A DNA stretch of 64,000 nt from Drosophila miranda (taxonomy: Eukaryota; Arthropoda; Insecta; Diptera; Drosophilidae), in NCBI RefSeq assembly GCF_003369915.1, contig NC_046675.1, positions 9,424,001 to 9,488,000 of the forward strand, given 5' to 3'. A program made the translations under genes and the position numbers. The notes beneath the pieces were generated by a model, which saw only the letters and a list, made by a program, of their open reading frames with translations, had not been told where the DNA came from and made no database searches. Positions 1-12,489 of this stretch are shown one piece after another. Position 1 is the first letter of the stretch. Each line of letters begins with the position of its first letter.

Positions 1-3000
1 CAAATTTCGCAGCACAAAATACCAGCAGCACCAGCATCGAGCGGCGTAGTGGGCGTTCCGGGCACGTTTTCCGGGACAAGCAACAAAAATCGTTGCATAC
101 TTTGGGGCGCGCTTCATTTGGCTGCTGGCTACGGGCTACTGGCGAAACAAGAGCTAAGTAGAGGCCAGGGCCAACGTTGACACACTTATTTACCAGCTGG
201 CCTCGGAGTACACGTCAAGCAGCAGGAGCTGGAGCACCATGGTCACTCCATTCTTGTCGTTCCTCTCTCTTTGGGGCTTGTTGCACGCTTCACGCTCGCC
301 GTGGCACGCGGCGCATAAATCAATGGCAACGATCTTTACGTGCTGCTGGCTCAAAGTTTCTGCTTCAGCATCCGCCCCAGCAGCAGCAGCAGAAGCAGCA
401 GCAGCGTTACCACCCACTGCACGAGCACCAACACCAACACGCACTGGGCCCCCTTTTGCAATCTTTATTGCACATTGCGGCTTCCGGCTGGCGGATGCGG
501 ATGTGATGCTGATGTGGATGTTTGTGCTTCATTTTAGTTGAAAATGCGGCATTAAAATGCATTTGGCTTTCAATTTACCCGCATTCGAGTAATATTTTCA
601 TTAAGTGGTTTCTTTTCAGTCATTTTGGCCACGTTCTCCACTCCGCAAGTACCCCAAAAGATGCTCGTATCCACTGCTTAAGTACTCCAAATTGTTAATG
701 AAATGTTAAATGGCTGGGAGTTGCCAAGGAGAAAACAAGTCGACGCCTGCTGATTGACCATAATGAGTCCGCAAGTTACGCAAACGCAACAATATAAATT
801 AATAAGCCATTAATTATGACCTCTGTGTCTGCGGGGGTACTGGGCCAGGTGTTTGCCACATGTGGCATTAATTGAGATTTGGTCTCAACGACCAAGGCCA
901 AAGGGAGCACAAATTCTCGACCAATTAACGGAGAAGAAACAATCACTGGCTTCGGCTTCGGCATCGGCATCGGGTAATTAGGACTAAATGAAGATGGTTG
1001 GGTTTCCTCTGAATTGTTGGCTTTTACCGAGAGTTAACGACGAGCTCAAAGCCTGTCCTTGTGAGGCCCAAATTCCATGCAAACAAATTCATTAATTTTC
1101 ACAGAACTGGCAGAGGGCAGGGCGACAACCAATCGATGAATCGACACAAAAACAAATGTGTTTTAAGTGCAATGCAAATGGTAAGAACCAGCATCCGAAA
1201 AAATGGCCAGGCAGACAAGCAAACAACTGAAGTGGAACGCACAGATAGACAGCTGTTGATAACGCCCAGAGACACCCAAAACCCAAAACCCAAAACACTA
1301 ACCAAAACCCAACAGAACTCTCTTCGACACAAACATGTGTAGGACTGCCAAATCCTCTGACTCCAGCTACCATACAACCATACAACCATCCCAGCATCCC
1401 ATTCATATATAGGATACCATCCGCCCAGCTGCAAATGCGCTTGTCCCTGCTGATCCCTTTAGCTGTTGAATTGCAAATTGTTTGTATCTGGCGTCAACAA
1501 TTTGTTTTTTGCTGCTCGTAAGAGCCTTATGATGGAGTAATTTTAACTATATGATCTGGTTTGCCATCCAGACGAATACGATCCCATTAATGGGCTTATT
1601 GGGTGTCCGTCATCGGTTCTCGAATGACATTCAATAAAATAAGCTACTTTTTACTGGTTGAAGCCCCATGAAATAATGGTTTTAAGGTGAGACGTTCCTT
1701 TTTTTAAAGCAAACGAATCCACACATGCTATTAATATCAAAAGAGACCAACAACTTGATGGCTTTTTTGCGTGTTTCTCGTAGATTTCTTTACTCAAACA
1801 AACCACATCTTTTGGGAAGAGCATTCGAGTATCGTTTTGTTGGCTAAACTTAATGTTTCTTGCGTTTTTTGCCGACTCTTGCTCATGCACGCTGACAAAA
1901 TGTCCACCCATCTGTCACGGCAGGCAGAGACAACTCTCCGCCAGCGGGCTGGCACCAGCAACAAGCATTCAAAAACTTAATTTTTTTTCTACCCCAAACA
2001 TGCTGCAATTTGTATGATTTCCAGTTGCAGTTTTTCGCCGCTTTCCAGTTTTCTCTGTTTGTTTGCAGGTTGTCAAATGCGTTTCGTATTTCGTTTGCCG
2101 CCCACCGCCACCCCAGGCTTGTTTTACACACATTTTTGCAAGAAATAAGAAACAAATTTGAATGCGCAGCAAATGGCAAATGAGCAAGTGCATTGTCAGT
2201 GCGAATTATTAATTTGCAGCAGAATACGGACAGAGACAGGGACAGAGAGAGAGTGAGCGCGAGCGCGAGAGAGGCAGAACAATGGCAAAATGGAGGATAA
2301 AGAGAGCAAGTGCCGCTTAATGGTGTGGCCATGTCGTTTAATTTTGTTCTTCATTTATTTCTGCGCTTTGGTCGGCAGCATTCCGTTGCATTGTGCGCTA
2401 AATACTTTGACGTCTTTTTTATGCCCTGCTTTCTGGTTTTCCCTATCTTTTTTTTGTGTTTTTTGTTTTTTTTTTTATTTTTTTCCACCCCGCAAGCATT
2501 CAAGCCATTTGCATTTACATATGCACATTGCTTGCTGCACATTGTATTTAATTAAAATTTGTTGTACGAGTAATGCTTGAATTGCCGGGAAATGCGGCCA
2601 TAAAGCAGCCCTATGACAGCAGCAAGGACGATTCTGATTTAAGAGCGTACATATTTACACAGAGAAGAAATAATGGGAGTATAACATAATTCAATAACAT
2701 ACTTTCCTTGAAAGATCAATTCAGCATACATTTCTACTATTTTTTAATGAATATCGTATACTAGATCTCTCGTTATCAGTTTGAAATGAATGCAATTTTT
2801 TGCAAGTGTAGATATTACATTATGGCATTCGATTTATCCGTGTGTGTGTGTGTGGCACATAGTAAATAATGAATGCCCAAAAATGCAGTAATTTATCGCC
2901 TTGTTTATCTACTACTCATTACGAGGCAGGGCAGCAGAACCTACCACAGCAACGAAAATCTGCATAAATATCAAATGTACATTTGTGTTTGTGCCATGTC

Positions 3001-5362
3001 CTGAAGGCTCTGTTCTGCTCTGGTGTGGTCCGGCATGGGGAAAACCACCATTGCGAATGGCGATAAGCAATATTCCGTTTTGTTAATGGCCCCCTGCTTG
3101 CTCCAATTCAATTTGTGGCAGCACTCCCGAGTGCACAGCACCCCTATTCCTATTCTCATCAATTTTGTTGGCCAAATGCAAATACCAAAATGATAGGCAA
3201 ATATTTATTGTGCCTGGCATAATGAGTGGCAAATCTAGTTTTTGGCAACCATGTCAGGTAGTTGGCCAAAAGGGAAGGAAGTCGGCCAACTGGGCTCGGT
3301 CCAGGATGCTGTCACTCCACTCGGTCGGCATTTTGGCATTTTGCATGCCAAACAGCAGCGTCATAAGCATTAAAACGATTGTGCCGAAAAGTATAGACTA
3401 TTTAAAATTTTAACTCAACTTTATTAGCTCCAAAGGAAATTTGTGTCATTTGTATGTATACGAGTACATATTTCTGGGCGTTTGAGTGTGCCCCGGCTTT
3501 GTGCCATTGTTCCACTAAGCAAGCAGAGCTGTGGCTAGCCACAGATGCAAAAGGGGGTAGCTAAGTACCATCGAACCATGATTCAAGGTCCTTGAAATAG
3601 TTTCACGAGAGGTGCTTCTATGAAAAAATACTCATAGAAGCATCCTATTCATTCGGGTTATCCCATCGGGAAATTGAAAATTTCCAAAAACGTATTCTAT
3701 TCGGGTTTCTCTCGGGATATGGCATCGGTGGAAAGCAAAATCAAACCTTTGGTAAATGTAATACCCTTAGACCCCGTTTTCCCGAGCCGCTGCCATCTGT
3801 ACACTCACACACACCCAGATACACACACACACACAAACTAACACATTAGGCGGCATTTCCTTTGGCAAAGTTGCTTGACTTCATTTCGGGGCTGCCGACA
3901 CAACGGAGACGACAACAACATCATCGGCAGCAAACAAATAAACTGACAGACACTCGTTTCCGGTTTCAAACAAAACAGACGCCATATTTAAAATTCCAAA
4001 CGGGCACCCCAGCAACAAGAACAACATCAGCAGCTACACCAAGAGAAAAGCCATGGAATGTTTCTGTTGAAAATTAGCAAAGATCGATAAACTCAGTTTT
4101 AAACTTTCTATAAAATCTTTAAACATATCCAAAAGGAAATTATTAATATTTAATGATGAAAATACAAATGTCGATTATTTTATCCGAGTGTACAAAAAGC
4201 AGCAGCAATATAAGTAAACAAACAAATGAAATAACAGAATATTGCGTTTGCTAAAAACTTTTGCTTTGCTTTTTGAAGTTATTTTTCCCATTCTGGTGAT
4301 GCCAGTGCCACTGCCAGTGGCACTGCCAAAACAAAGAATTCAATTTAGTGGGCCGTGCGTTGATTTTTGGATGCTCCGTGGACAGGTTCAATGAACGGGA
4401 CATCATACCCCACGGATCCCTCGAGTGCGCATAAATTTGATGCTCCCGGGACTCGAACTAATTGTGGAATTATGCCAAGCAGAAGAGAGGCATGCGGAAC
4501 GGATGGAACGGGAAATCGGAGCGAATTCGAGACTCGCAGCAATTTGACAGCAAATCGAGAATGTGCTCAAGGAGAGCGGCTCCAAGAGCATTCAACTGTT
4601 TGGCATTTGTCGTACACATTTCCCCAGCCGAAAGCCGAAAGCCGAAATCCGAAATCTGAAATCCGAAACTTGCTGACCGGTGGCCGTGACTTCCGTGCAC
4701 CAGAAATGGAATGGAAGATTTATTTCAGATTCGCCTGACGAGATAGAGTTGTGGAAACAGCGATGGCCCCGTCTCCGGCCTCGCACAAAAGACACGTAGG
4801 CAAATAAAAACGGCATCTGAAGTTGTATATTAAAATGATTTATGTGCCCAAAATGCTGATCGGCCTATGAATGGCATACATGATGCACTAATTTCATGAA
4901 AAATGCAAGGAGAAAACGCAAACAAAATAAAAAATTCAATAACTGAGAAGAAGCCTCGAACAGAAGGCCTGTCTATGTCTCAGCAGGCAACAAACCATTG
5001 GGTATAGGGGTTTGCAATCATTTTATAATGAACAAATTCTTGCTGACTACTCGAATGATGAATGGGAGGGGTATACGCTGAGTATTCATTCGTTTTTCAT
5101 GCTGCAGACTGCGCCTAGGGCTGACGGAAACCCCTTCAGCTTCAGGGCATTAGAAAAAATCTATAAAATCGCTGGACCCGTCAGGCCGTCAGGGCGTCAG
5201 GACGCGCCACCCACACATGCCAATAAAATATTTTATCAAACGTACGTGCTGCTATTAGAGACGCCCCTGGCCCCTGCTCCCATCACACGCACGCATATCA
5301 AATGACGGCGTTGATGTGTTGAAAGCCCAGACGGGAGTTGAAATCGAGTGTTGTAGAAGTAC

Positions 5363-5403
<41 letters not shown>

Positions 5404-7876
5404 AGTGGGAGTGTGGCCCGGGGTGCGAGTGGAGGAAAGCGGGGCAGACAGTCAACCCTTTTTACGGCTGCTGCTGGTCAGTGGAGCACTCTGGCATTCG
5501 GTCTCTGGTCTCCGGTGCTCCGTTTCTCCGGTCCAGCTGTCCGGTCTCCCGCCTCCGGTTACCCCAATTCTCTTGCTGGTCTCTGATTATGCGTCGTGCG
5601 GCCATAAATTTATATTGAAAGACGTGCGCTGTTAATCAAATTAAAGTGTTTGATTAAATTTTAAATAAAAACTCGAAACGGTAAGCGCTCCCTCATTTCC
5701 CCAATGCTGCAGTCAAAAGTGCAAAATGAATATAAAAATGTAAATGAAAATTAATTTAAGAACACGTGGCGTATGCGCAATATTCAATTTATGAATTGCG
5801 CGCACAATTATTAATTAAATTTTTGTTGTTCTTCTGTACGTGTGTGTGTGTGTGGGTGCGTGGGTGTGTATGGGTTGTTATGAGTGGGTGTCTTTGAACG
5901 AAACTGACACTAAAAGGTCACTTGGCTATCCAGAGGCTAAAGAGAATTTCCAAAACGTGTCGCAAAGTGGCTCCGATATTCAGATATTTTGAAGACTAGC
6001 TCCTGCTTCCCGCTCAAGTGCTGCGTGCTGCAGCACTTTAAAGCGCTTAACGGGCCAACTGAAGTTAAATAACAATTTCACTGCTCATTAACCCTAATTT
6101 GTATGTAAATTTTTGGGCACCCCAGTTGGCCCTTTTGCCTCTCATCACCGCTCCGCACGCTTCCCACCTTACCGCCGGGGGATCCCAGGGGCCAAGAAGT
6201 TGCGTGGCGCTTTTTAAAGGATTTTCCCGGCCAAACGCCATTTTGTATGTTTTAAGTAACGCACATGACACAAGACTGGGGACGGGGGACAGCCGAATGG
6301 TCGACGGGGGAAAGTGCTTCGTAGCCATTATGGAGCGTTGCCTTCTTCAAGTTGCAAACATTGTGCGGTGTGGTGCGGTGCGGAGCGGTGTGGTGGAGGG
6401 GGGCACATGCAAAGTGCAGGAAGCATGAATGAGTTGGCGATGGCCCAGGCACCACGACCAACACACAAAGCGCCTGTATCTCAGGCAGGGAGGAGGGAAG
6501 AGGGAGAGCATTCATACCAGAGATAGCCAGAAAAACAGAAAAGAAAAATGATGGGGAAAAAGGCGAGAAAGATTGTTTGCCTGTTGCCCTCATTCTCGCC
6601 TTGGTCAGCCCCATCTTCCATTAATTCATCCGCCGCCAAGCAAACAAAAGGCCTTGCCACACCAAATGGACTTTTGCCCAGTCATTATTGGGTTGTTTCT
6701 GTTGTTTTCCCGGGGACCCAGGCGACAGCTATACGAAGGAGCACGAGCACGAGTAGTAGGTGCAGGGGCAGGCACGGTGTATTAAAACAAAAGTGAGTGC
6801 ATGTGCAGACACTCGCCATGAGAGGGCAGCCAGCAGGAGCCTCCACCGGAGGCTGCAAATGGCAAACGGCAACTGGCAAACGGCAAACAAGAAATGACAG
6901 CATCGCAGCCTTGGTGCCATGCAAATTCAATAAATTACGGCAACGACCATTAATTATATTTTAAATTGCAATGTCCACACGCACACACACACACATACAC
7001 ACAGAGAGAGAGAGAATGAAAATCCAGAGAGAGAATCCCCTGGGAAACTTTTGCTTTTGTTTCTTGTGCTGCCCGCTGATGGCGAAAAAGTTCCACTCAT
7101 TCAATGGGCAAATTGTCGCAGTTTATCTCCGCACGCACCGGGAAAACAAGCACCATCAGCCGGCTCCTCCCTGCCACTGCTGCACCGCCCAATTCCCACA
7201 ACAATTCCGTTGGCCATGAAAGCGGCCCCAACAAATAAACCACTTTGGCCATTTCCTGGCATAAAAGATAAATAAATACACAGGAGTGAAGGAAAGCGAA
7301 AACAGAAACGGACACAAAAGGGAAAAACAAAATAGCTCCAGCTCCAGTTCCCGATGCAACTCCAACTTCAGTCCCTGCCACTTCTCGGACATCCCCGAAG
7401 AGCCCCGGCACTCACCCATCTGACCATTATTATCGCCTCGGCGAAAACAATGCTCCGAGCCGGAGTAGGAGCTGTAGTCGGACCCTGGCCCGGACCCGGA
7501 CCCAGGCCAGATCCCGTTGACAATGGCAGCATGTCATTAAGGCCGACGTCAGTAGCTGACCGCTGACGTGTTAACTGCAGAGCGTCCAACTTTTAATTGG
7601 TTTTAAGTCACAAGTTAATTTCCATAAAGCGGACAGAAAGAGCTGCAAAAACTACCACTCAAAGTGCACAGAGAGAAAGCACTGTCGAGCATTTTATGAG
7701 ATGCGTTTCTCATGGCAGATCCATTAAGTTTTATGCCCACTTAAGGCTTTCCGTCGATTGATGGTAAAGTTCCGTTTACAGGATATGTTTTCCAACGATA
7801 CTCCGGTGGATACCCCGCAGGGAAAATGCGTCGATTGAAAATGTCTCATGTATAAGCCGCATCAGTAAACTTTAAT
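1..7876. other. Gene-poor stretch, no supported gene
   Basis: I see no coding exon that I can support here. Open frames are short, overlap on both strands and are mostly low-complexity (CAG/CTG runs near 380-420, CA/GT runs, T-rich tracts near 2440-2490). The stretch holds the GT microsatellite at about 5365-5401, smaller GT/CA runs near 5840 and 6975, and two short hairpins at 3614-3641 and 4303-4325. It could be intergenic DNA or a long intron of a gene lying to the left; the sequence alone does not decide. Confidence 0.5.
5365..5401. repeat. (GT)n microsatellite
   Basis: An almost uninterrupted GT dinucleotide run of about 18 units. It creates spurious Cys-Val repeat open frames in several phases, which are not genes. 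Confidence 0.95.
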
Positions 7877-7882
7877 TTTATT
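7877..7882 (-). other. Polyadenylation signal of the DRC9-like gene
   Basis: AATAAA on the minus strand, about 42 bases past the stop codon at 7924. The spacing suits a short 3' UTR for the gene at 7924-9045. Confidence 0.6.
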
Positions 7883-7923
7883 AAAAATACATTATTCTGT
7901 ATCGTTTCGCTCAGTGTACTCAG

Positions 7924-9045
7924 TTACTTCTTGCCCTTGCCGCGTTTGCCACGCTTGGGCTTCTTCTTAAATGGTCCCAGGCCGCGCCGCACCATCGTGC
8001 CCCGCCACCAGGCCTGCAGCTTAATTGCGCACTCCATGCGATGCACCTGCAGATCCAGCAGCCGCTGCTCCTCGTCTTTCTTGGCCTGATACTCCTGGAC
8101 GAACTCCATCCGCTCGGCGTAGACCTCGCGATGCCGCTGCAGCAGTTTCTGCTGCTCGAGGATCCGCAGCTCCCAGGCCTCTCCTTCCCGCTCCACGTGG
8201 CGCATGTCACTGGTGTAGCGCCCCTGCCAGTCCTTGATGCACTGCCGCAGCTCCACGATCTCCTGCTGCCGGAAGGCCCGCAGTTCGCCGCTGACCCGCT
8301 CCTCCCGGGCCAGACGCTGCTTGTAGTCCAGGATATCTCGGAGGTAGGCCCGCTCGGCGTTCTCGCCCCAGATCGTAGCCTGTGCGATACGACCTGCTTC
8401 CCAGCGCTGCACCAGATTGTACTCAAGGTCATTGACCCGCGAGACGCAACGGAGATTGTACTTGGTTTCGGCAGTACGCTCTTCGATGTCCTTCAGCTTA
8501 GCCTGGCAGTCGCGCTTCTGCTTCTCCAGCTCCTCATTGAGCTGCTTCAGTTCTTCCGTTGCTTCCTGCAGCTGCTTGACTGCCTGCGACTCCTCGCTGT
8601 TGTTGCCACTCAGATCACTGATGGCTTGGTCCAAAGTCATTTCCTCTTTTTCCCCCTCTTCATCTTCTGCTTTCTCCTTCTTTGGCCTCAATTGATCCAT
8701 TGCTGTCTCGAAGACCATGCGAAGTGCGTCCATATCCCGCTCAAACTTCAGGGCATCCAGCAGGCTCTCGTCCAGCTGATCAGTCTCGTCCTCTGGCTTG
8801 CCCAAGAGCGTCTCCAGGCGTGGCAGCATTTTGCCGGTGATCAGGACACGCTCAGGTGGAGGCTTTGGGTCCATCGATGAGCTGCGGCGTCGCCGCAACG
8901 ATGCAGGCAATGACAGAGGCTTCGGCGCGGTCAGACGCTGAGCCCGCTGCTGAAGGACCAGTTTGTCCAAGGTGTCCTTGTAGCTGCGCAGCAGCAGCAA
9001 TCGCCGCAGCTCCTCCGCTTGCTCCTCGGTGTATCCTCTTGGCAT
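7924..9045 (-). CDS. DRC9/IQCG-like dynein regulatory complex subunit
   Basis: A single-exon gene for 373 residues. The middle (about residues 140-330) is charged and predicted coiled coil. Near the C terminus is an IQ calmodulin-binding motif, AIKLQAWWRGTMVRR (about 340-354), followed by a Lys/Arg-rich tail. This arrangement, with the AWWRGTMVRR signature and basic end, is that of DRC9 (IQCG), a subunit of the nexin-dynein regulatory complex of motile cilia and flagella. In flies such proteins are expected in sperm flagella and chordotonal cilia. The ATG sits in the context TTGCAATG and begins the conserved MPRGYTEEQAEELRRLLLLR stretch. An RFX-type X-box lies about 68 bases upstream and an AATAAA about 42 bases downstream. 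I do not know the melanogaster symbol with certainty, so none is given. Family assignment is inferred from motif and layout. Confidence 0.85.
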   Translation of the reverse strand: MPRGYTEEQAEELRRLLLLRSYKDTLDKLVLQQRAQRLTAPKPLSLPASLRRRRSSSMDPKPPPERVLITGKMLPRLETLLGKPEDETDQLDESLLDALKFERDMDALRMVFETAMDQLRPKKEKAEDEEGEKEEMTLDQAISDLSGNNSEESQAVKQLQEATEELKQLNEELEKQKRDCQAKLKDIEERTAETKYNLRCVSRVNDLEYNLVQRWEAGRIAQATIWGENAERAYLRDILDYKQRLAREERVSGELRAFRQQEIVELRQCIKDWQGRYTSDMRHVEREGEAWELRILEQQKLLQRHREVYAERMEFVQEYQAKKDEEQRLLDLQVHRMECAIKLQAWWRGTMVRRGLGPFKKKPKRGKRGKGKK

Positions 9046-9112
9046 TGCAACTGAAGCGGATATCTTTTATCCATGAGTGTGTCCAAAGGCCACTCAATAT
9101 GACTCACTGTAG

Positions 9113-9126
9113 GTTGACCCGGCAAC
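9113..9126 (-). promoter_or_regulatory. RFX X-box-like element upstream of the DRC9-like gene
   Basis: The 14-mer GTTGACCCGGCAAC (plus strand) consists of two inverted half-sites around CC. It matches the RFX X-box pattern (GTTGCC, 1-3 bases, GGCAAC) with one mismatch, in the left half-site. It lies about 68 bases upstream of the ATG at 9045. RFX controls ciliary genes in flies, and the adjacent gene encodes a ciliary axoneme protein, so the placement is meaningful. Binding itself is inferred. Confidence 0.55.
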
Positions 9127-12100
9127 TGTTGCTAGGAGAAGCAGCTTATAAATGTTTGCCTTTCGATTCGAAATCAGATTTTCCCGCACCGCGCCCCAAT
9201 GCCCCTGACCATCTCTGCCACTGCCACTGCCACTGACTCATGGAGATCCCAAAGAGAATGCCAGGGTTCAGGCGTCGGCTTGCATATTTCATTGCTGTCA
9301 TCGTCCTCGTTGCTTACGTGCAAAAATGCCGTACCAACTGCTTCGTCCCCGTTATTGCACAGAAATCGTTGAATTTATTTGCCCGGCTCCTGCTGCTGCT
9401 CCTGCTCTTTCTCCGGCTCTCTCTCTCTGTCTTGGTTATCCTTGGCTCTGCAGTCGCTCCTTGGGGTTCGTTCACTCCTTGGTACATGTAAGTATGTGCC
9501 CTGTGCCCTGTGTCCCGGGTCCTGGCTCCACTTTAACCCCGCCATGGGTGCCGGCTTATATGTTTAACCCAATAAATGCCGCGCTGATTGCAAGTTAAAT
9601 TATTGGCGCGCAGGACTCACAGGACTCCCAGACCCGCATTACAATTAAATTATCGCATTAACCGCCAAACCTGCGCGGCGGCACTGCTCCTCCGCTTCAA
9701 CGAATCGCGGTGCTCGGGCCAGGGCCAGAGACTTTTCCCAGCATGCCCGCAGTGACTGTTTCAACAGCAAAAAAAACAACAAGTACAGGACCTTTTTGAC
9801 ATAGAAGTTCAAGTATAGACTAAAGGGTACCCTAAGAGACAAAGAGCAACTGTTTTGACGAAGTTTAAGAAAATACTTCGAAAATATGGGAAGTTCTTTG
9901 GCAGAATGATACTCATGGTCTGAATGTACCTTCGAATCAGTTGAAGAAAGTTGAAAATACACTTATAAAAACGAAGCAGCTAATCTGTCCATCAGTCAAA
10001 CAGCATTTCGGACAAAGACTTATGTATAATATATGATTAGCCAACATGAGCCCTATGAACCCCCTATGAATATATCCTAAGGGTAATAGAGCATTTTAAA
10101 GGCAACCGCAAGTGGTGGTCAATGCACCGACAGGGTCTGCGACCCGGCCGCTGTGAGAAATTGCAGGGCCGACATTAATTTAATGCCCGCCAATGTCTCG
10201 TACACACACACACACACAAGTGGAGAAAGAAAGAGAACTGAAGAGAGAGTCAGTTGCACACACACACTCATGTGGCGACGGCATGGGGCGCTTTTCGCAC
10301 TTGTCGGTCGCTTCTGCCTTTAGCTGCCATTATTTTTAATAGACTCGAAAAGAAAAGTTTTCAGTTTTCTACTTCATTGACTGCAAATCGGGAAAAGAAG
10401 CTCTCGGGTCGCGAAATTCCCAAGCCATTCCACTCCACTCCTTCTTCGTCCCTCCCTGAAGATGCCAGCCAAAATTAAGTGCCCCGAAAAAGAGGACGCT
10501 GTGCAGCGCCTGATAAGCATACCCTCGAATACACACACACACACCCCACACACACATGCAAGGTTGCAGCATAAAGTCATACACATAAATTCTGTGCTGG
10601 AAAAATGGTACCGATGGAATTTTCAATTTCCATTTAGAACCCGCAGCCAATGCAAATGTTCGATTATGACAAACTTTTCATTCCACTTGTATTCCAATAT
10701 CTACTCCTCCTACTCGAAACTTGGGGTACTATTAATAGCGCCAAGGTCTTGCCGCAAATTGCTTTCGCTAAATAATAAATACGCAAATATTGGCCGCCTT
10801 GGGGCAGGACCTCAAAATGCTTGCCACATATATAATGGAAAATCAATCGGTCGTGTCTGTGGCTCTGTCAACGCTTGCATGTCGCGGAAAAGGCGAGCAA
10901 AAAACCCTTTCCGCAGTGTGCATTTTCCGTACTTTTAGCCGCCGCTTAGCGACTGCAGTGGGAGGAGAAATGGCCGTGTGTCCTTGTCGCCTGGCAACAA
11001 GTTTCAAGTCCCTCCCGCTGAAGGTCAGGGCTGGTGGCTAGCAGGGGGCTTCAAGATGTCTCCCAGCCTGAGAGGTAATTTTGTGAATGATTGATGGATA
11101 ATCAATTGAATTCCCCAAGGCTGACACGCGTATTTTCTTAGGATTTATGCTTGAAGCTGGGCTGGCATCCCCACCAGCTACGACTCTGCTCTACTGTGAT
11201 ACGTTGCAACGTGGAACCGCTTTGATAACCCGCCGCACTTATGACATGCCCCATCCTCCCTCTCGCTCACTCACTCTGTCTCTCAACCCTTCTGGCCTAC
11301 GTTTGTTATCCCGTTACATGTAAATCACCAAAAAATTTTATATTGCGGCCCGCAACCACGACACCGTGACAGCACCGGCATATGCCAAGCCGGAGCAGGG
11401 GTCAGAGGTAAAGCCAGTGCCAGTGGCAGAACCATAGCAGGACACGGAACTGTGTGTGGCAGTGGCAGGAACAGGGAGAGTGGTCAGTGCTGTCGCTGGG
11501 CAGGAGATGGTGATGCCTGCCAGCGGTGTGTGGCGGTAAGTGTGCGAGTCCTTGCTGCTGCTGTCTGCGGCCGGCGGAGCGATAGACGCCGCTACCATTA
11601 ATTCACATTCAGGTGCCGCACGCTTGGCCGAGCAAGTTTTGGTAGTGTCGGGTCTGTGTATGTGTGTGTGTGTATGTGGGAGTGGAGATGGCGGAGGGTG
11701 CGACAACAACATGTGCTTACACTCATCCGGGAGAGGGTTGGCGGATGGGTGATGTGGAACTCCGACTGTCCCTGAAAGAGTGAAGGAAGCTGCGGTCGCT
11801 CGTGCAGGCAAGTCCCGTGCAATGCATTATAAATGCCTTGTCTCTCGGCTTGGCCCCATCTACCGACGACTCTTCACGTTTTCTTGTTGTATGGGGGGAG
11901 CCAAAAGAAAAAACAGAGCCAAAAGTTAAGAATTGTAGCCATGTAACTGACCTACTTGGCCGCCTGTGTAATTAGTGGAACCGTACCCCCTGGAACAATG
12001 GAATGTAGAATTCATGAGGCGAAAAATCGAAAGTTCCCCTCTCGCAATGCGTGGCACATTGGGCGAGCCCGAACCCCAGCGGGAAATCAATAGCAGCTGC

Positions 12101-12489
12101 CGCTGCCAGTCCTGTTCCTATGGCCAATGCCAAGCAACCACCGAAAAAACTAAATAAAGGAACCAAACCATCAAGAAACGGTGGCAGTGGCAGCCATGAC
12201 AACGTGCCTCAACGAAACAAAACAAATGCCAGGCAGAGAGAAACACACACCACCAATCGAACACAGGTGCAAGAGTGCGAGTATAATGCGGCTATTCAAA
12301 TACGAGTAGGGTTCCTTTAAAAATAGAATCCACTGTCGCATTTATGGTATGGTCCCGTGCCAAGCGAACTGTGTCAATGAGGGAGAGTGCCTTTGGCCAG
12401 TCGAGTCGAGGCAACCAAAGGTATCGGTTCGAGGCCAGAGAGTCCAAGAAACAGACCAAGACGAAGGAATACCTCAACAGTGAAACACC
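9127..12489. other. Intergenic stretch between divergent genes
   Basis: No supported coding exon. It must hold the promoters of the DRC9-like gene (minus) and of the disordered-tail gene (plus), plus the latter's 5' UTR just before 12490. CA runs occur near 10203-10265 and 10530-10556. An in-frame TGA at 12481-12483 closes the frame directly upstream of the ATG at 12490. Confidence 0.5.

Noticed and set aside
4405..4465. tRNA-like B-box word (GTTCGAGTCCCGGGAG on the minus strand)
   Set aside because: The bases on either side of the would-be T-loop do not pair, and no matching acceptor stem or D-arm could be found.
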